DNA from: Tragulus kanchil
Lineage: Eukaryota; Chordata; Mammalia; Artiodactyla; Tragulidae
NCBI GenBank assembly: GCA_022376925.1
Contig: JAIOJX010000006.1
Coordinates: forward strand, 55,213,658-55,277,657
Length of the DNA: 64,000 bases
Reading direction: 5' to 3'
This document shows positions 24,168-35,813 of this stretch, in pieces (within the stretch, counting starts at the first letter, position 1; each line of letters begins with the position of its first letter). Both the position numbers and the translations under genes were made by a program. The notes under the pieces are model-generated. The model was not told the DNA's origin and made no database searches. It saw only the letters and a list, made by a program, of their open reading frames with translations.

Positions 24168-24473
24168 TTCTTCCAGGTTGTCCAGTTTGTTGCCATAGAG
24201 TTCCTCATAATAGTCCCTTAGAATCCTTTGGATTTCTGCATTATCTGTTGTAATCTCTCCTTTTTCGTTTTTGATTTTGTTGATCTGGTCTTCTCTCTCT
24301 TTTTCTCAATGAGTCTAGCCAGTGGCTTGTCAATTTTGTTTACCTTGTCAAAGAACCAGCTTTTTGTTTTATTTATCTTTACTATTTTTTCTTTCGTTTC
24401 TTTCTCATTTATTTCTGCTCTGATCTTTATGATTTCTCTTCTTATGCTGGTTTTGGGGTGTTTTTATTCTTCT

Positions 24474-26574
24474 TTTTCCAATTGTTTTAAGCAGAGGGTT
24501 CAGTCATCTGCTTCATATTTTCCTAGTTTCTTGAGGTGGGATTGAACTGCTATAAACTTCCCTCTTAGGGCTGCTTTTGCTGTATCCCATAGGTTTTGCA
24601 CTGTCGTGTGTTCATTGTCGTTTTCTTCTAGGAATTGTTTAATTTCTCATTTGATTTCCTCAGTAATCAGTTTGTTTTTTAGGTATGTATTGTTTAATCT
24701 CCATGTGTTTGTGTTTTTAGGGTTTTTTTTTCCGGTAGTTGATCTCTAGTCTCATTGCATTGTGGTCCGAGAAGATGGTTGATATAATTTTGGTTTTCTT
24801 GAACTGACTGAGGTTTGATTTATGGTCCAAGATGTGGTCTATCCTGGAGAATGTTCCATGAGCACTTGAGAAGAAAGTGTATTCTTCTTTTTTTTGGATG
24901 GAAAGTCCTAAAGATATCAATGAGGTCTATTTCTTCTAGTGTGGCATTTAAGGCTTGTGTTTCTTTACTAATTTTCTGTTTGGATGATCTGTCCATTGAT
25001 GTGAGAGGACTGTTAAAGTCTCCTACTATTACTGTGTTATTGTTTATTTCTTCTTTTAAGTCTGAAAGTATCTGTCTTATGTATCGGGGTGCCCCTCTGT
25101 TGAGTGCATAGATATTCATGACTGTTATGTCTTCCTCTTGGATAGATCCTTTAATTATGATGTAGTGACCTGCCTTGTCTCTTAGAATCTTCTTTACTTT
25201 AAAATCTATTTTGTCTGATATGAGGATTGCTACTCCAGCTTTCTTTTGATTTCCATTTGCATGGAATATCTTTTTCCATGCTCTCACTTTCAGTCTATGA
25301 GTGTCTCTAGGTCTGAAGTGGGTCTCTTGTAAACAGCATATATATGGGTCGTGTTTCTGAATCCATTTAGCTTGCCTGTGTCCTTTGGTTGGAGCATTTA
25401 GTCCATTTACATTCAAAGTAATTATTGATACGAATGTTCCTATTGTCATCTTCTTAGAAATTTGGGGTTTGATTTGTAAGGCTTCTCCTACTCTTGTATT
25501 TATTGGCTATATCAGGTCCTTTAACACTTTTCCAATTGTTTTAAGCAGAGGGTTCAGTCATCTGCTTCATATTTTCCTAGTTTCTTGAGGTGGGATTGAA
25601 CTGCTATAAACTTCCCTCTTAGGGCTGCTTTTGCTGTATCCCATAGGTTTTGCACTGTCGTGTGTTCATTGTCGTTTTCTTCTAGGAATTGTTTAATTTC
25701 TCATTTGATTTCCTCAGTAATCAGTTTGTTTTTTAGGTATGTATTGTTTAATCTCCATGTGTTTGTGTTTTTAGGGTTTTTTTTCCGGTAGTTGATCTCT
25801 AGTCTCATTGCATTGTGGTCCGAGAAGATGGTTGATATAATTTTGGTTTTCTTGAACTGACTGAGGTTTGATTTATGGTCCAAGATGTGGTCTATCCTGG
25901 AGAATGTTCCATGAGCACTTGAGAAGAAAGTGTATTCTTCTTTTTTTGGATGGAAAGTCCTAAAGATATCAATGAGGTCTATTTCTTCTAGTGTGGCATT
26001 TAAGGCTTGTGTTTCTTTACTAATTTTCTGTTTGGATGATCTGTCCATTGATGTGAGAGGACTGTTAAAGTCTCCTACTATTACTGTGTTATTGTTTATT
26101 TCTTCTTTTAAGTCTGAAAGTATCTGTCTTATGTATCGGGGTGCCCCTCTGTTGAGTGCATAGATATTCATGACTGTTATGTCTTCCTCTTGGATAGATC
26201 CTTTAATTATGATGTAGTGACCTGCCTTGTCTCTTAGAATCTTCTTTACTTTAAAATCTATTTTGTCTGATATGAGGATTGCTACTCCAGCTTTCTTTTG
26301 ATTTCCATTTGCATGGAATATCTTTTTCCATGCTCTCACTTTCAGTCTATGAGTGTCTCTAGGTCTGAAGTGGGTCTCTTGTAAACAGCATATATATGGG
26401 TTGTGTTTCTGAATCCATTTAGCTTGCCTGTGTCCTTTGGTTGGAGCATTTAGTCCATTTACATTCAAAGTAATTATTGATACGAATGTTCCTATTGTCA
26501 TCTTCTTAGAAATTTGGGGTTTGATTTGTAAGGCTTCTCCTACTCTTGTATTTATTGGCTATATCAGGCCCTTT
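24474..26574. repeat. Direct duplication pair 8 (24474-25527 / 25528-26574)
   Basis: The copies are offset by 1052-1054 bp within L1 ORF2. The offset shift comes from poly-T lengths (ttcttttttttgg versus ttctttttttgg near 24890/25940). The first copy's extra T breaks the endonuclease frame, while the second keeps it open. Confidence 0.94.
25701..26501 (-). pseudogene. L1 ORF2 endonuclease domain (open, 266 codons)
   Basis: Role: the APE-type endonuclease of L1 ORF2p nicks target DNA at TTTT/AA-like sites to prime insertion. Seen: the Met start at 26501 is followed by all expected active-site blocks: ITLNVNGLN, CCLQETHF (catalytic Glu), VIVGDFNSPL (Asp and Asn), FSRIDHILDHK and FSDHNAMRLE (Asp-His pair). 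The frame then meets a stop (TGA at 25701-25703), after LITEEIK, where L1 ORF2 normally runs on, so ORF2 is truncated here. The same domain at 25449-24820 (first copy of duplication 8) is shifted by extra T bases. It lies 71 bp downstream of the ORF1 end seen at 26573, the usual bicistronic order. Confidence 0.9.
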
Positions 26575-28320
26575 AACACTTGTTGTAGGGCTGGTTTTGT
26601 GGTACAGAATTCTTTTCATTTTTGTCTGAGAAGCTTTTGACTTCACCATCGATTCTGAATGAGATTCTTGCTGTGTAGAGAAATCTTGGTTGGATGTTAT
26701 TCTCTTTTAGCCGTTTAAATGTGTCTTGCCATTCTCTTCTGGCCTGCATGGTTTCTGTTGAAAGATCCACAGTTAAACGTATGGGGTTTCCTTTATATGT
26801 TATTTGTTGTTTGCTTCTAGCCACGTTTAGTAATCTGTCTTTATATTTAGTGTGCGTTAGTTTGATTAGAATGTGCCTTGGTGTGTTTCTTCTGGGGTTT
26901 ATCCTGTATGGAACTCTTTGTGCTTCTTGGACTTGGTTGACTATTTCCTTTCCCTTGCTGGGGAAGTTTTCAACTATAAGAATTTTTTCATAGCCTTTCT
27001 TTCCGTCTTCTTCATCTGGAACTCCTATAATTCTAATGTTGGTGCATTTGATATTGTCCCATAGGTCTCTGAGGCTATCCTCAGTTCTTTTGATTCTTTG
27101 GGCTTTGTTCTGTTCTTCAGCACTTATTTCCACCATTCTGTCTTCCAACTCACTTATCCTTCCTTCAGCCTCTGATACTCTACTGTTGAGACCTTCTATA
27201 GTACTTTTGAGTTCAGCAATTGAGTTGGTGGTCTCTGTTTGCTTATTTTTCATTTCTTGCATGTCTCTTCTCAATGCACTAATTTCCTCTAATATTCTGT
27301 TTTCAGTGTTTCACATCCTCATTAGTATAGCTTTTCTGAATTCTCTTTCCAATAGTTTGTGTATAGGAATCCATTTAGCTTGCCTGTGTCCTTTGGTTGG
27401 AGCATTTAGTCCATTTACATTCAAAGTAATTATTGATACGAATGTTCCTATTGTCATCTTCTTAGAAATTTGGGGTTTGATTTGTAAGGCTTCTCCTACT
27501 CTTGTATTTATTGGCTATATCAGGCCCTTTAACACTTGTTGTAGGGCTGGTTTTGTGGTACAGAATTCTTTTCATTTTTGTCTGAGAAGCTTTTGACTTC
27601 ACCATCGATTCTGAATGAGATTCTTGCTGTGTAGAGAAATCTTGGTTGGATGTTATTCTCTTTTAGCCGTTTAAATGTGTCTTGCCATTCTCTTCTGGCC
27701 TGCATGGTTTCTGTTGAAAGATCCACAGTTAAACGTATGGGGTTTCCTTTATATGTTATTTGTTGTTTGCTTCTAGCCACGTTTAGTAATCTGTCTTTAT
27801 ATTTAGTGTGCGTTAGTTTGATTAGTATGTGCCTTGGTGTGTTTCTTCTGGGGTTTATCCTGTATGGAACTCTTTGTGCTTCTTGGACTTGGTTGACTAT
27901 TTCCTTTCCCTTGCTGGGGAAGTTTTCAACTATAAGAATTTTTTCATAGCCTTTCTTTCCGTCTTCTTCATCTGGAACTCCTATAATTCTAATGTTGGTG
28001 CATTTGATATTGTCCCATAGGTCTCTGAGGCTATCCTCAGTTCTTTTGATTCTTTGGGCTTTGTTCTGTTCTTCAGCACTTATTTCCACCATTCTGTCTT
28101 CCAACTCACTTATCCTTCCTTCAGCCTCTGATACTCTACTGTTGAGACCTTCTATAGTACTTTTGAGTTCAGCAATTGAGTTGGTGGTCTCTGTTTGCTT
28201 ATTTTTCATTTCTTGCATGTCTCTTCTCAATGCACTAATTTCCTCTAATATTCTGTTTTCAGTGTTTCACATCCTCATTAGTATAGCTTTTCTGAATTCT
28301 CTTTCCAATAGTTTGTGTAT
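26411..28320. repeat. Direct duplication pair 9 (26411-27364 / 27367-28320)
   Basis: Offset 956 bp, the shortest of the set, covering the ORF1 3' part and the ORF1-ORF2 spacer. The copies are nearly identical (attagaatgtgcc versus attagtatgtgcc). It creates a second, false ORF1 tail at 26573-27274. Confidence 0.94.
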
Positions 28321-28452
28321 CTCCTCCTCTATCATTTGAAGCGGTCTTTCTCTAGCTTGGTCTTTCATTTGTGCAGTGTTTCTCTGACGTTTCATCATTT
28401 GGTTAATTTTTGTTTCTTTGTGTGTGTCTGTGTGTGTGGAGTTCTTTTTCAC
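27529..28452 (-). pseudogene. L1 ORF1 (RNA-binding chaperone) with one in-frame stop
   Basis: Role: L1 ORF1p is a trimeric RNA-binding protein that coats L1 RNA. Seen: from Met 28452 the N-terminus (MKRQRNTAQMKDQ-like) runs to KAILMRM and a TGA at about 28267-28269, then reopens in the same frame. After the stop come a heptad-rich coiled coil (IAELKSTIEGLNSRVSEAE), an RRM-like segment (NIRIIGVPDEEDGKKGYEKI) and a C-terminal domain (TPRHILIKLTHTKYKDRLLN; RREWQDTFKRLKE). The C-terminus is shifted (NSVPQNQPYNKC), so the end is not the family's usual one. About 307 codons, close to normal length. Partial false repeats lie at 26573-27274 and 29077-29592. Confidence 0.88.
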
Positions 28453-30225
28453 CCACCGGGCTTCTTCGTTGAATTCTCCCTTCCTTTGGGTTTCTGTCCT
28501 TGTAGAAGGGTTCAGTGGTTTGTGACTTGGATGGTGTTAGGTTTTGTTTACAGATGAATAATCTCTAGTGTTGTATGTTCTTTGATAGTGTGGGGTCTTG
28601 GAATCAGGGTTTCCGCTCCGAGGATCCTTGGTTTGATGCTTGGTCAGGGGGTGTAGGTTCTATGTCTGGTTTGCTATGGTGTTCCATGATATTAGTTCAC
28701 ATACTAGCATCTGAGGATCAAGAGGTGCATCCCTAATGGGTGACAGTCATAAAGCATACAGATGTTTTCTAACATAATCATAAGACATACATACATAAAA
28801 GCAATCCCCACAACTGACCAGTTTTACAGAGATAAGGCACAGGGAATCTTTCTGGCAAATCACGCAATCATAAATGATACCTGCCTGTTAAGCTTTGAAT
28901 TAATTAAATTAAAATAGTGCCTGAATAAATCCAGCGCAATGTCCTGGCTTGGAGAATTACAATGAGAGCAATTTTTAACTAGGACATGTGTTGGGGGTGA
29001 CGAGGAGGGGAGTGTATAGGTAATGAGAAGGAATAGATTTGTCTTGGAAGGGGTTTATAGGGTTAGGTAGCAACGATTAGTGTGAAAAGCCTTTCTTTCC
29101 GTCTTCTTCATCTGGAACTCCTATAATTCTAATGTTGGTGCATTTGATATTGTCCCATAGGTCTCTGAGGCTATCCTCAGTTCTTTTGATTCTTTGGGCT
29201 TTGTTCTGTTCTTCAGCACTTATTTCCACCATTCTGTCTTCCAACTCACTTATCCTTCCTTCAGCCTCTGATACTCTACTGTTGAGACCTTCTATAGTAC
29301 TTTTGAGTTCAGCAATTGAGTTGGTGGTCTCTGTTTGCTTATTTTTCATTTCTTGCATGTCTCTTCTCAATGCACTAATTTCCTCTAATATTCTGTTTTC
29401 AGTGTTTCACATCCTCATTAGTATAGCTTTTCTGAATTCTCTTTCCAATAGTTTGTGTATCTCCTCCTCTATCATTTGAAGCGGTCTTTCTCTAGCTTGG
29501 TCTTTCATTTGTGCAGTGTTTCTCTGACGTTTCATCATTTGGTTAATTTTTGTTTCTTTGTGTGTGTCTGTGTGTGTGGAGTTCTTTTTCACCCACCGGG
29601 CTTCTTCGTTGAATTCTCCCTTCCTTTGGGTTTCTGTCCTTGTAGAAGGGTTCAGTGGTTTGTGACTTGGATGGTGTTAGGTTTTGTTTACAGATGAATA
29701 ATCTCTAGTGTTGTATGTTCTTTGATAGTGTGGGGTCTTGGAATCAGGGTTTCCGCTCCGAGGATCCTTGGTTTGATGCTTGGTCAGGGGGTGTAGGTTC
29801 TATGTCTGGTTTGCTATGGTGTTCCATGATATTAGTTCACATACTAGCATCTGAGGATCAAGAGGTGCATCCCTAATGGGTGACAGTCATAAAGCATACA
29901 GATGTTTTCTAACATAATCATAAGACATACATACATACACAGCAATCCCCACAACTGACCAGTTTTACAGAGATAAGGCACAGGGAATCTTTCTGGCAAA
30001 TCACGCAATCATAAATGATACCTGCCTGTTAAGCTTTGAATTAATTAAATTAAAATAGTGCCTGAATAAATCCAGCGCAATGTCCTGGCTTGGAGAATTA
30101 CAATGAGAGCAATTTTTAACTAGGACATGTGTTGGGGGTGACGAGGAGGAGAGTGTATAGGTAATGAGAAGGAATAGATTTGTCTTGGAAGGATTTTATA
30201 GGGTTAGGTAGCAACGATTAGTGTG
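27948..30225. repeat. Direct duplication pair 10 (27948-29084 / 29088-30225)
   Basis: Offset 1140 bp, spanning the ORF1 5' half and the 5' UTR. It overlaps the second copy of pair 9, so part of ORF1 is present three times. Differences are small (catacataaaagc versus catacatacacagc; gggtttata versus gattttata). Confidence 0.94.
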
Positions 30226-30344
30226 TCTATTGTTTAGTGTGTGGTTGGAAGAGAATAGTGGAGACAGGAATATAGGAAATAATTTATCTAGAGGACATTG
30301 GTAGATAGGAAAATGTTTTACATTTAAAACATAGAGGGAGAAAG

Positions 30345-30640
30345 CAATAGGAAAGAGGAAAGAGAATTAGAGGTTTCTAAGAATTAAAATTAAAATTAAA
30401 AAAATATAATAAAATAAAAGTCACAAAAAGAAATTAAAAATTAAAAAGGGCAGAAAAAATTAATAAGAGACCAAAAAAAAAAACAAACAAAAAACACAAA
30501 AAACAACAAATGAAAACAAAAAACAAACAAAATAAACAGAATAAACAAACTAATAAACCCCAAACCAGACCAATCAATTGAATAAGCAAAATAGTCCACC
30601 ACAAATAAACAAGGAAAAAAAAAAAAAAAGCTAAATACTG
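30345..30640 (-). repeat. A-rich low-complexity stretch in the L1 5' UTR
   Basis: Simple AAAC/AAAT/AAAG-type sequence on the plus strand (for example acaaacaaaaaacac, aataaacagaataaac). It lies between the GC-rich leader and ORF1 of the full-length L1. Confidence 0.8.
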
Positions 30641-31203
30641 TCCCTGGTTTTTATCTTCTCATCTGCCTGTTGGAAACCAATCTGCTCTTGATGGTGGTGT
30701 CTTGGTGTCGTAGTCTTTCCCTTATAGCGCCGGTTGCTATGGTTTCTGTTTTTGTGTTCAGCAAAATGAGGGCTTTGCTGCTATACTGGGTGCTGGCCAG
30801 GACGGTGGGCTGATCCCAGTCCGTCGGGCTGATCCCAGTCCGTCGGGCAGGGGCCACGGCGTGCTCAGTCCAGTGTTGGAGGAGGGCACCCCGGCTCTAC
30901 CACGCAGCCGCCAGTAGTCTCCAATTCCTGCTCTTTCCCCGGCTTCCTCCGCTGCTGCTGCAGCTCTAGGGGTGCGGGGGCTCCTCCGCCACTGGCACAC
31001 ATGCACTGCTGGTTACGTGTCTAAGTCCCAAAGGCGGGTGCGAGCTTTCCCATCCAGCTCGTGCCCGGTCCCTGGTCAGCAACCCGTGGGCGACTTCCCC
31101 TCTCCATTCAGCAAGCCCTCCAGTTAGAGTGGTTGAGCTTACCCTTGACACCGCGCTGCTTGCGGCACGGCGGCCTCTTGCTCCGGGTTCCGGTGGCTTC
31201 TCC
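30641..31203 (-). promoter_or_regulatory. L1 GC-rich 5' UTR (internal promoter region)
   Basis: It is GC- and CpG-rich, in sharp contrast to the surroundings (ctcctccgccactggcac; cttgcggcacggcggcctc), and ends at the target duplication at 31203. In other mammals the L1 5' UTR holds an internal Pol II promoter; that function is inferred here. A 20-bp unit, gctgatcccagtccgtcggg, is tandemly doubled at about 30809-30848. A partial second copy from duplication 11 is at 32177-32374. Confidence 0.75.
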
Positions 31204-31212
31204 TCAATGGCT

Positions 31213-31817
31213 CTTTTTTTTTTTTTTTAAACCTTTATTTTGCTTTTAACTTTTACAGAGTTTTGTTGTTTACAGATATGTATGTTCCCAGATTAGTCAT
31301 ATGTTTATCCCCCTTCCCACCTTCCAACCATCACACAGCACCCTTGAAGGATCCCCGCTTCTCACAGAGCAATGACTAGAGCTACCCTCTTCACCCATGA
31401 TTGTACAGGCCCCCATGCCACCTCCTCTATGCCTCCCACCTTCTGTTCCTTCCCCACAATGTCCATATGTCCACTGTCCATGTCTGTCTTTCCATCACTT
31501 CACTGCGTGAATAGAAGCACCATATGACCCAGCAATCCCACTCTTAAGTTTATACCCTGATGAAATCAAATCTGAAAGAAGCACCTGTACCCCGATGCTC
31601 ATTGCAGCTCTCTATACAATAGCTAAAACATGGATGCAACCTAGATGCCCATCGACGAACGAATGGATCCAAAAACCCTGGTACATATATACAATGGAAT
31701 ACTACACAGCTGTAAAGAGAAATGCAGAAGAATCTGCCCTAATGAGGTGGCTGGATCTAGAACGTATCATCAAAAGTGAAGTCAGTCAGAAAGAGAAGGA
31801 CAAATACAGTATATTAA
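31213..31817 (-). mobile_element. Twin-primed (5'-inverted) short L1
   Basis: 31213-31507 is the L1 3' UTR on the minus strand behind a T run. From 31508 the sequence switches to the plus strand and encodes the ORF2 end (ALYTIAKTWMQPRCPSTNEW, NAEESALMRWLDLE). Relative to an uninterrupted copy at 41109-41475, about 40 bases are missing at the switch. The flanks CTCAATGGCTCTT (31203-31215) and CTCAATGACTCTT (31818-31830) are the target duplication. This is the classic product of twin priming. The artefactual second copy is at 32384-32991. Confidence 0.88.
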
Positions 31818-31845
31818 CTCAATGACTCTTATAGTATTCACAGAC

Positions 31846-32173
31846 ATGTGGATCTGTTCAGTTCAGTCACCCAGTTGTATCTGACTCTGCGACACTGTGG
31901 ACTGCAGAACACAGGCTTCCCCACCTTCACCATCTCCCAAACTCATGTCCATTGCAGCCATCTTCTCCTGTGTCATCCCCTTCTGCTTTTGCTTTCTCTT
32001 TTTCCAACATCAGGGTATTTTCCAATGAGTCATCTCTTCACGTCAGGTGGCCAGAATATTAGAGCTTCAGCTTCGACACCAGTGCTTCCAACGAATATTC
32101 AAGGTTGATTTCCTTTGGGATTGATGGACTTGATCTTCTTGCAGTCAAAGGGACACCCAAAAGCCTCCGCCAA
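31846..32173 (-). mobile_element. BovB/Bov-tA fragment (continues only in the second copy)
   Basis: On the plus strand: gttcagttcagtcacccag, cttccccaccttcaccatc, ttccaatgagtcatctcttc, then caaccttgaat on the complement. The second copy (33015-33490) runs on through agagttctttggtgctcagc and catacatgactactgggaaa to aagtgatatctctgacgac, giving the fuller BovB 3' portion. Confidence 0.8.
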
Positions 32174-33483
32174 AGACTGCTGGTTACGTGTCTAAGTCCC
32201 AAAGGCGGGTGTGAGCTTTCCCATCCAGCTCGTGCCCGGTCCCTGGTCAGCAACCCGTGGGCGACTTCCCCTCTCCATTCAGCAAGCCCTCCAGTTAGAG
32301 TGGTTGAGCTTACCCTTGACACCGCGCTGCTTGCGGCACGGCGGCCTCTTGCTCCGGGTTCCGGTGGCTTCTCCTCAATGGCTCTTTTTTTTTTTTTTTA
32401 AACCTTTATTTTGCTTTTAACTTTTACAGAGTTTTGTTGTTTACAGATATGTATGTTCCCAGATTAGTCATATGTATATCCCCCCTTCCCACCCCTTCCA
32501 ACCATCACACAGCACCCTTGAAGGATCCCCGCTTCTCACAGAGCAATGACTAGAGCTACCCTCTTCACCCATGATTGTACAGGCCCCCATGCCACCTCCT
32601 CTATGCCTCCCACCTTCTGTTCCTTCCCCACAATGTCCATATGTCCACTGTCCATGTCTGTCTTTCCATCACTTCACTGCGTGAATAGAAGCACCATATG
32701 ACCCAGCAATCCCACTCTTAAGCTTATACCCTGATGAAATCAAATCTGAAAGAAGCACCTGTACCCCGATGCTCATTGCAGCTCTCTATACAATAGCTAA
32801 AACATGGATGCAACCTAGATGCCCATCGACGAACGAATGGATCCAAAAACCCTGGTACATATATACAATGGAATACTACACAGCTGTAAAGAGAAATGCA
32901 GAAGAATCTGCCCTAATGAGGTGGCTGGATCTAGAACGTATCATCAAAAGTGAAGTCAGTCAGAAAGAGAAGGACAAATACAGTATATTAACTCAATGAC
33001 TCTTATAGTATACACAGACATGTGGATCTGTTCAGTTCAGTCACCCAGTTGTATCTGACTCTGCGACACTGTGGACTGCAGAACACAGGCTTCCCCACCT
33101 TCACCATCTCCCAAACTCATGTCCATTGCAGCCATCTTCTCCTGTGTCATCCCCTTCTGCTTTTGCTTTCTCTTTTTCCAACATCAGGGTATTTTCCAAT
33201 GAGTCATCTCTTCACGTCAGGTGGCCAGAATATTAGAGCTTCAGCTTCGACACCAGTGCTTCCAACGAATATTCAAGGTTGATTTCCTTTGGGATTGATG
33301 GACTTGATCTTCTTGCAGTCAAAGGGACACCCAAAAGCCTCCGCCAACACCAGAGTTCTTTGGTGCTCAGCCTTTTTATGATCCAACTCTCACAGCCATA
33401 CATGACTACTGGGAAAACCATGGCTTTTACTTTACAAACTTTTGTTGGCAAAGTGATATCTCTGACGACAGATTGGATCTTTC

Positions 33484-34262
33484 ACCATATTCAACTTTAG
33501 AATATTTCATTACTCACACAAGGAACTCCTTTACCCCTTACCCATCATGCCAGCCATCCCACCCATCTCTTCCACATTTAGAGGCAACCACTAATCTTTC
33601 TTTTTATGCTTGCCTATTCTGAACATTTCATATAGATGGAATCATACAATATATGGTACTTGGTGACTTCCTTCTTTTATATAGCAAAGCTTTCAAGATT
33701 TATGCATGCTGTAGCATATATCAGCATTTCATTTATTATTGTCTGATAATGATCTATTATATAGATATACTACATTTTATTTTGGAGGAGGAAATGGCAA
33801 CCCATTGCAGTATTCTTACCTGGAAAAATCTCATGGACAGAGGAGCCTGGTAGACTGTAGTCCATGGATTCTCAAAGAGTTGGACACGACTGAGCATGCA
33901 CTCACAGATTTTATTTATTTATTCACAATTCTATAGACATTTGAGTTGTTTCTACTCTTAGGCCACTATAAAATATAGTGCTCCTATGAATACTCACATG
34001 TCAGTTTTTGTGTGGAGATGCTTTTCTGTTCTTTGGTGTATATACCTAGGAGTAGAATTGTTAAATCATGTAAAAATTCTATGCGTAACAGTTTATTGAA
34101 CTACCAGATTGTTTTTGAAAATGGCTGTATCATTTTACACTTTTGACCAACAGAGTATGAAAATCTAAATTCTTCACATCCTTGCCACATTTATTATTAC
34201 CTGTCTTTTAATTATAGCTATCCTAGTGGGTATAAAGTGGTAACTCATTGCAGTAGAAACTT
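33484..34262 (-). mobile_element. Old L1M 3' region, interrupted by a Bov-A SINE
   Basis: gaggcaaccactaatctttc, tttcatatagatggaatcat, gtagcatatatcagcatttc, gtatatacctaggagtagaa and agctatcctagtgggtataa are the familiar old-L1 3' text in reverse. Heavily mutated. Confidence 0.8.
33783..33907 (+). mobile_element. Bov-A type SINE fragment
   Basis: gaggaaatggcaacccattg, agtattcttacctggaaaaa, catggacagaggagcctgg, gagttggacacgactgagca. It is inserted in the old L1; flanks cattttattt and gattttattt suggest a target duplication. Confidence 0.85.
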
Positions 34263-34525
34263 TGTTTTATTTAACTTCATATTCATACTAATGCAATGCC
34301 TGACACATAGTGAGGACTTTAAATTTTAGAGCTGAGAAAGGGGAAAAAGACATATGTTGGCAGAAGAAACAGAAAATTCAAAGATATAGGATGAAGAGAA
34401 ATTAAGTTGTATTTGTTAGAAACTCAGTATGTTAGAGCATAGGCTTTATTTGGAGAATTTTCAGGAAAGAAAACTGACAAATATTGTCATGTACCAAGCA
34501 ACCCTTTGTGTTTTTTTTTTTTTTA
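34263..34525. other. Unassigned sequence
   Basis: No supported feature beyond a short tail-like atgcctgacacatagtgagg (MIR/L2-like) near 34297. Confidence 0.35.
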
Positions 34526-35150
34526 CTGGGATTCAGCAGTGAGCAGAGTCTCTGTCCATCAGGAAGACTGAAAATAGAAATATTATAAAATAAACAAATC
34601 AGAATATTTCAAAAATTAGATTCTTTGAGGAGAATTAAATAGCCTTATATGATGAGAGTAACTTAGGAAGGAGTAGGGCTACAGAAGCTTGAGTGAAAAA
34701 GAGTGGACACACTTAAACAAAGAACTGAAAGATAAAACAAGAGACCAAATACAGCAAAACAGAAACAGACTCACAGTAACAGAGAAAAACCAGTGGTTAC
34801 CAGATGGAGAGTGTGGGAGGAAGGAAAAACAGTGAAAGGGATTAAGAGGTACAGGATACTAGATGCAAAATCAATAAATTTCAAGGATGTAATATACAGA
34901 ATGTATTACATAGTCAGTGTTTTACAACACTGTATGGAGTGTAAGCTATAAAAATACGGAATTACTATATCATACATCTGAAACATATAGGTCAACTATA
35001 CTTCAGTAAAGGCAACAACAATACTGCTCAGTTATACGAAGCCTTGGTGTATGAGCACTCCAGTCAGAATAAATAACAAGGACAAAGACCCTGAGCCAGT
35101 ACATACTTTAGAATGCATTGAGCAGAAAGTAGAAAGAAAGCCCAGTGCAC
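34526..35150 (-). mobile_element. L2 LINE split by an L1 3' end
   Basis: L2-type reverse text (gattcagcagtgagcagag; gaatgcattgagcag) lies either side of 34741-35014. That inner block is an old plus-strand L1 3' end: gaaacagactcacagtaac, accagtggttaccagatgg, attaagaggtacaggata, catctgaaacatataggtc, aactatacttcagtaaa. The L1 is therefore the younger of the two. Confidence 0.6.
34741..35014 (+). mobile_element. Old L1 (L1MA-like) 3' end
   Basis: L1 3' UTR order as listed under the L2 entry, ending in acttcagtaaaggcaac as a decayed A tail. Confidence 0.7.
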
Positions 35151-35799
35151 AGTGGCTTGAAAATAGAGATTTACCATTTCATGAAATGAGAATGTGGTGG
35201 TAGATAATCCCAGGTTTGGTTAGTTCCACAGAATAGCAATGACATCAAGGACCCAAGTACTTTCCATTTTCCCACTCTCTTTAGAATGCTTCCTTTATTA
35301 CGGTGTAATATGTCACTGACAATGAACTTCCTATTTGATCTGCCAATCAAATGTAGTATAGATTGTATCCAGGAAAAAAAAAGTAGTAGTGCCCATGAGG
35401 TATTCTCACATTTGCCCTTATTTTCAGATTTTAATGATGTTTTATAGTTTATGAGCCTAGTTAAGTGGATTAATTTTTTTAGGTAGAGGAGTCTTCGCAA
35501 TACTTATTTGTGAAATGGGAAATGATTCTCAAACTCTTTTAAGCCCCACATAATATTTATGCCAAGGAATATAAAATAATTCTCAAATTCAATGCTGAAC
35601 TACACATATTTCTCTTTTAAAAAGAGTAAATATTCCATATTTGCTGACTTTTTTCTGCAATAAGCATGCCATTAATATACTACTTAGCAGATAGTTTTTA
35701 AGAAATAAACTCCATTTCTTTTTCAAGGGAAATATGCTGTTTTATTAATGAAATTAAGACATGGGGTAAACATTTTGAAAACAAATTTTTAGAAGAATT
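35151..35799. other. Unassigned sequence
   Basis: AT-rich. No gene or repeat recognised. The open frame at 35171-35500 minus has no supporting motif. Confidence 0.4.
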
Positions 35800-35813
35800 T
35801 CCATTATGATTTT

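Larger units (their letters stand above)
18779..31203 (-). mobile_element. Full-length-like L1 LINE, minus strand
   Basis: Reading on the minus strand from 31203: a GC-rich 5' UTR (about 31203-30640), an A-rich stretch, ORF1 (28452-27529), ORF2 (26501 to about 20319), a 3' UTR and a poly(A) (T run at 18779). TCAATGGCT at 18770-18778 and 31204-31212 is a candidate 9-bp target duplication. The span is 12.4 kb only because five assembly-type duplications and a SINE lie inside it. Removing them leaves about 6.8 kb, normal for a full-length ruminant L1. Stops and frameshifts in both ORFs make it non-autonomous as written, although some lesions may be sequencing errors, since duplicate copies disagree. 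Confidence 0.88.
31006..33347. repeat. Direct duplication pair 11 (31006-32173 / 32177-33347)
   Basis: Offset 1171-1174 bp, carrying the L1 5' end, the twin-primed L1 and part of a BovB. The shift comes from C- and T-run indels (tttatccccctt versus tatatccccccttccc). Confidence 0.94.

Noticed and set aside
24228..28557. Plus-strand frames rich in Leu, Ser and Phe
   Set aside because: They are antisense shadows of L1 ORF1 and ORF2, which lie on the minus strand.
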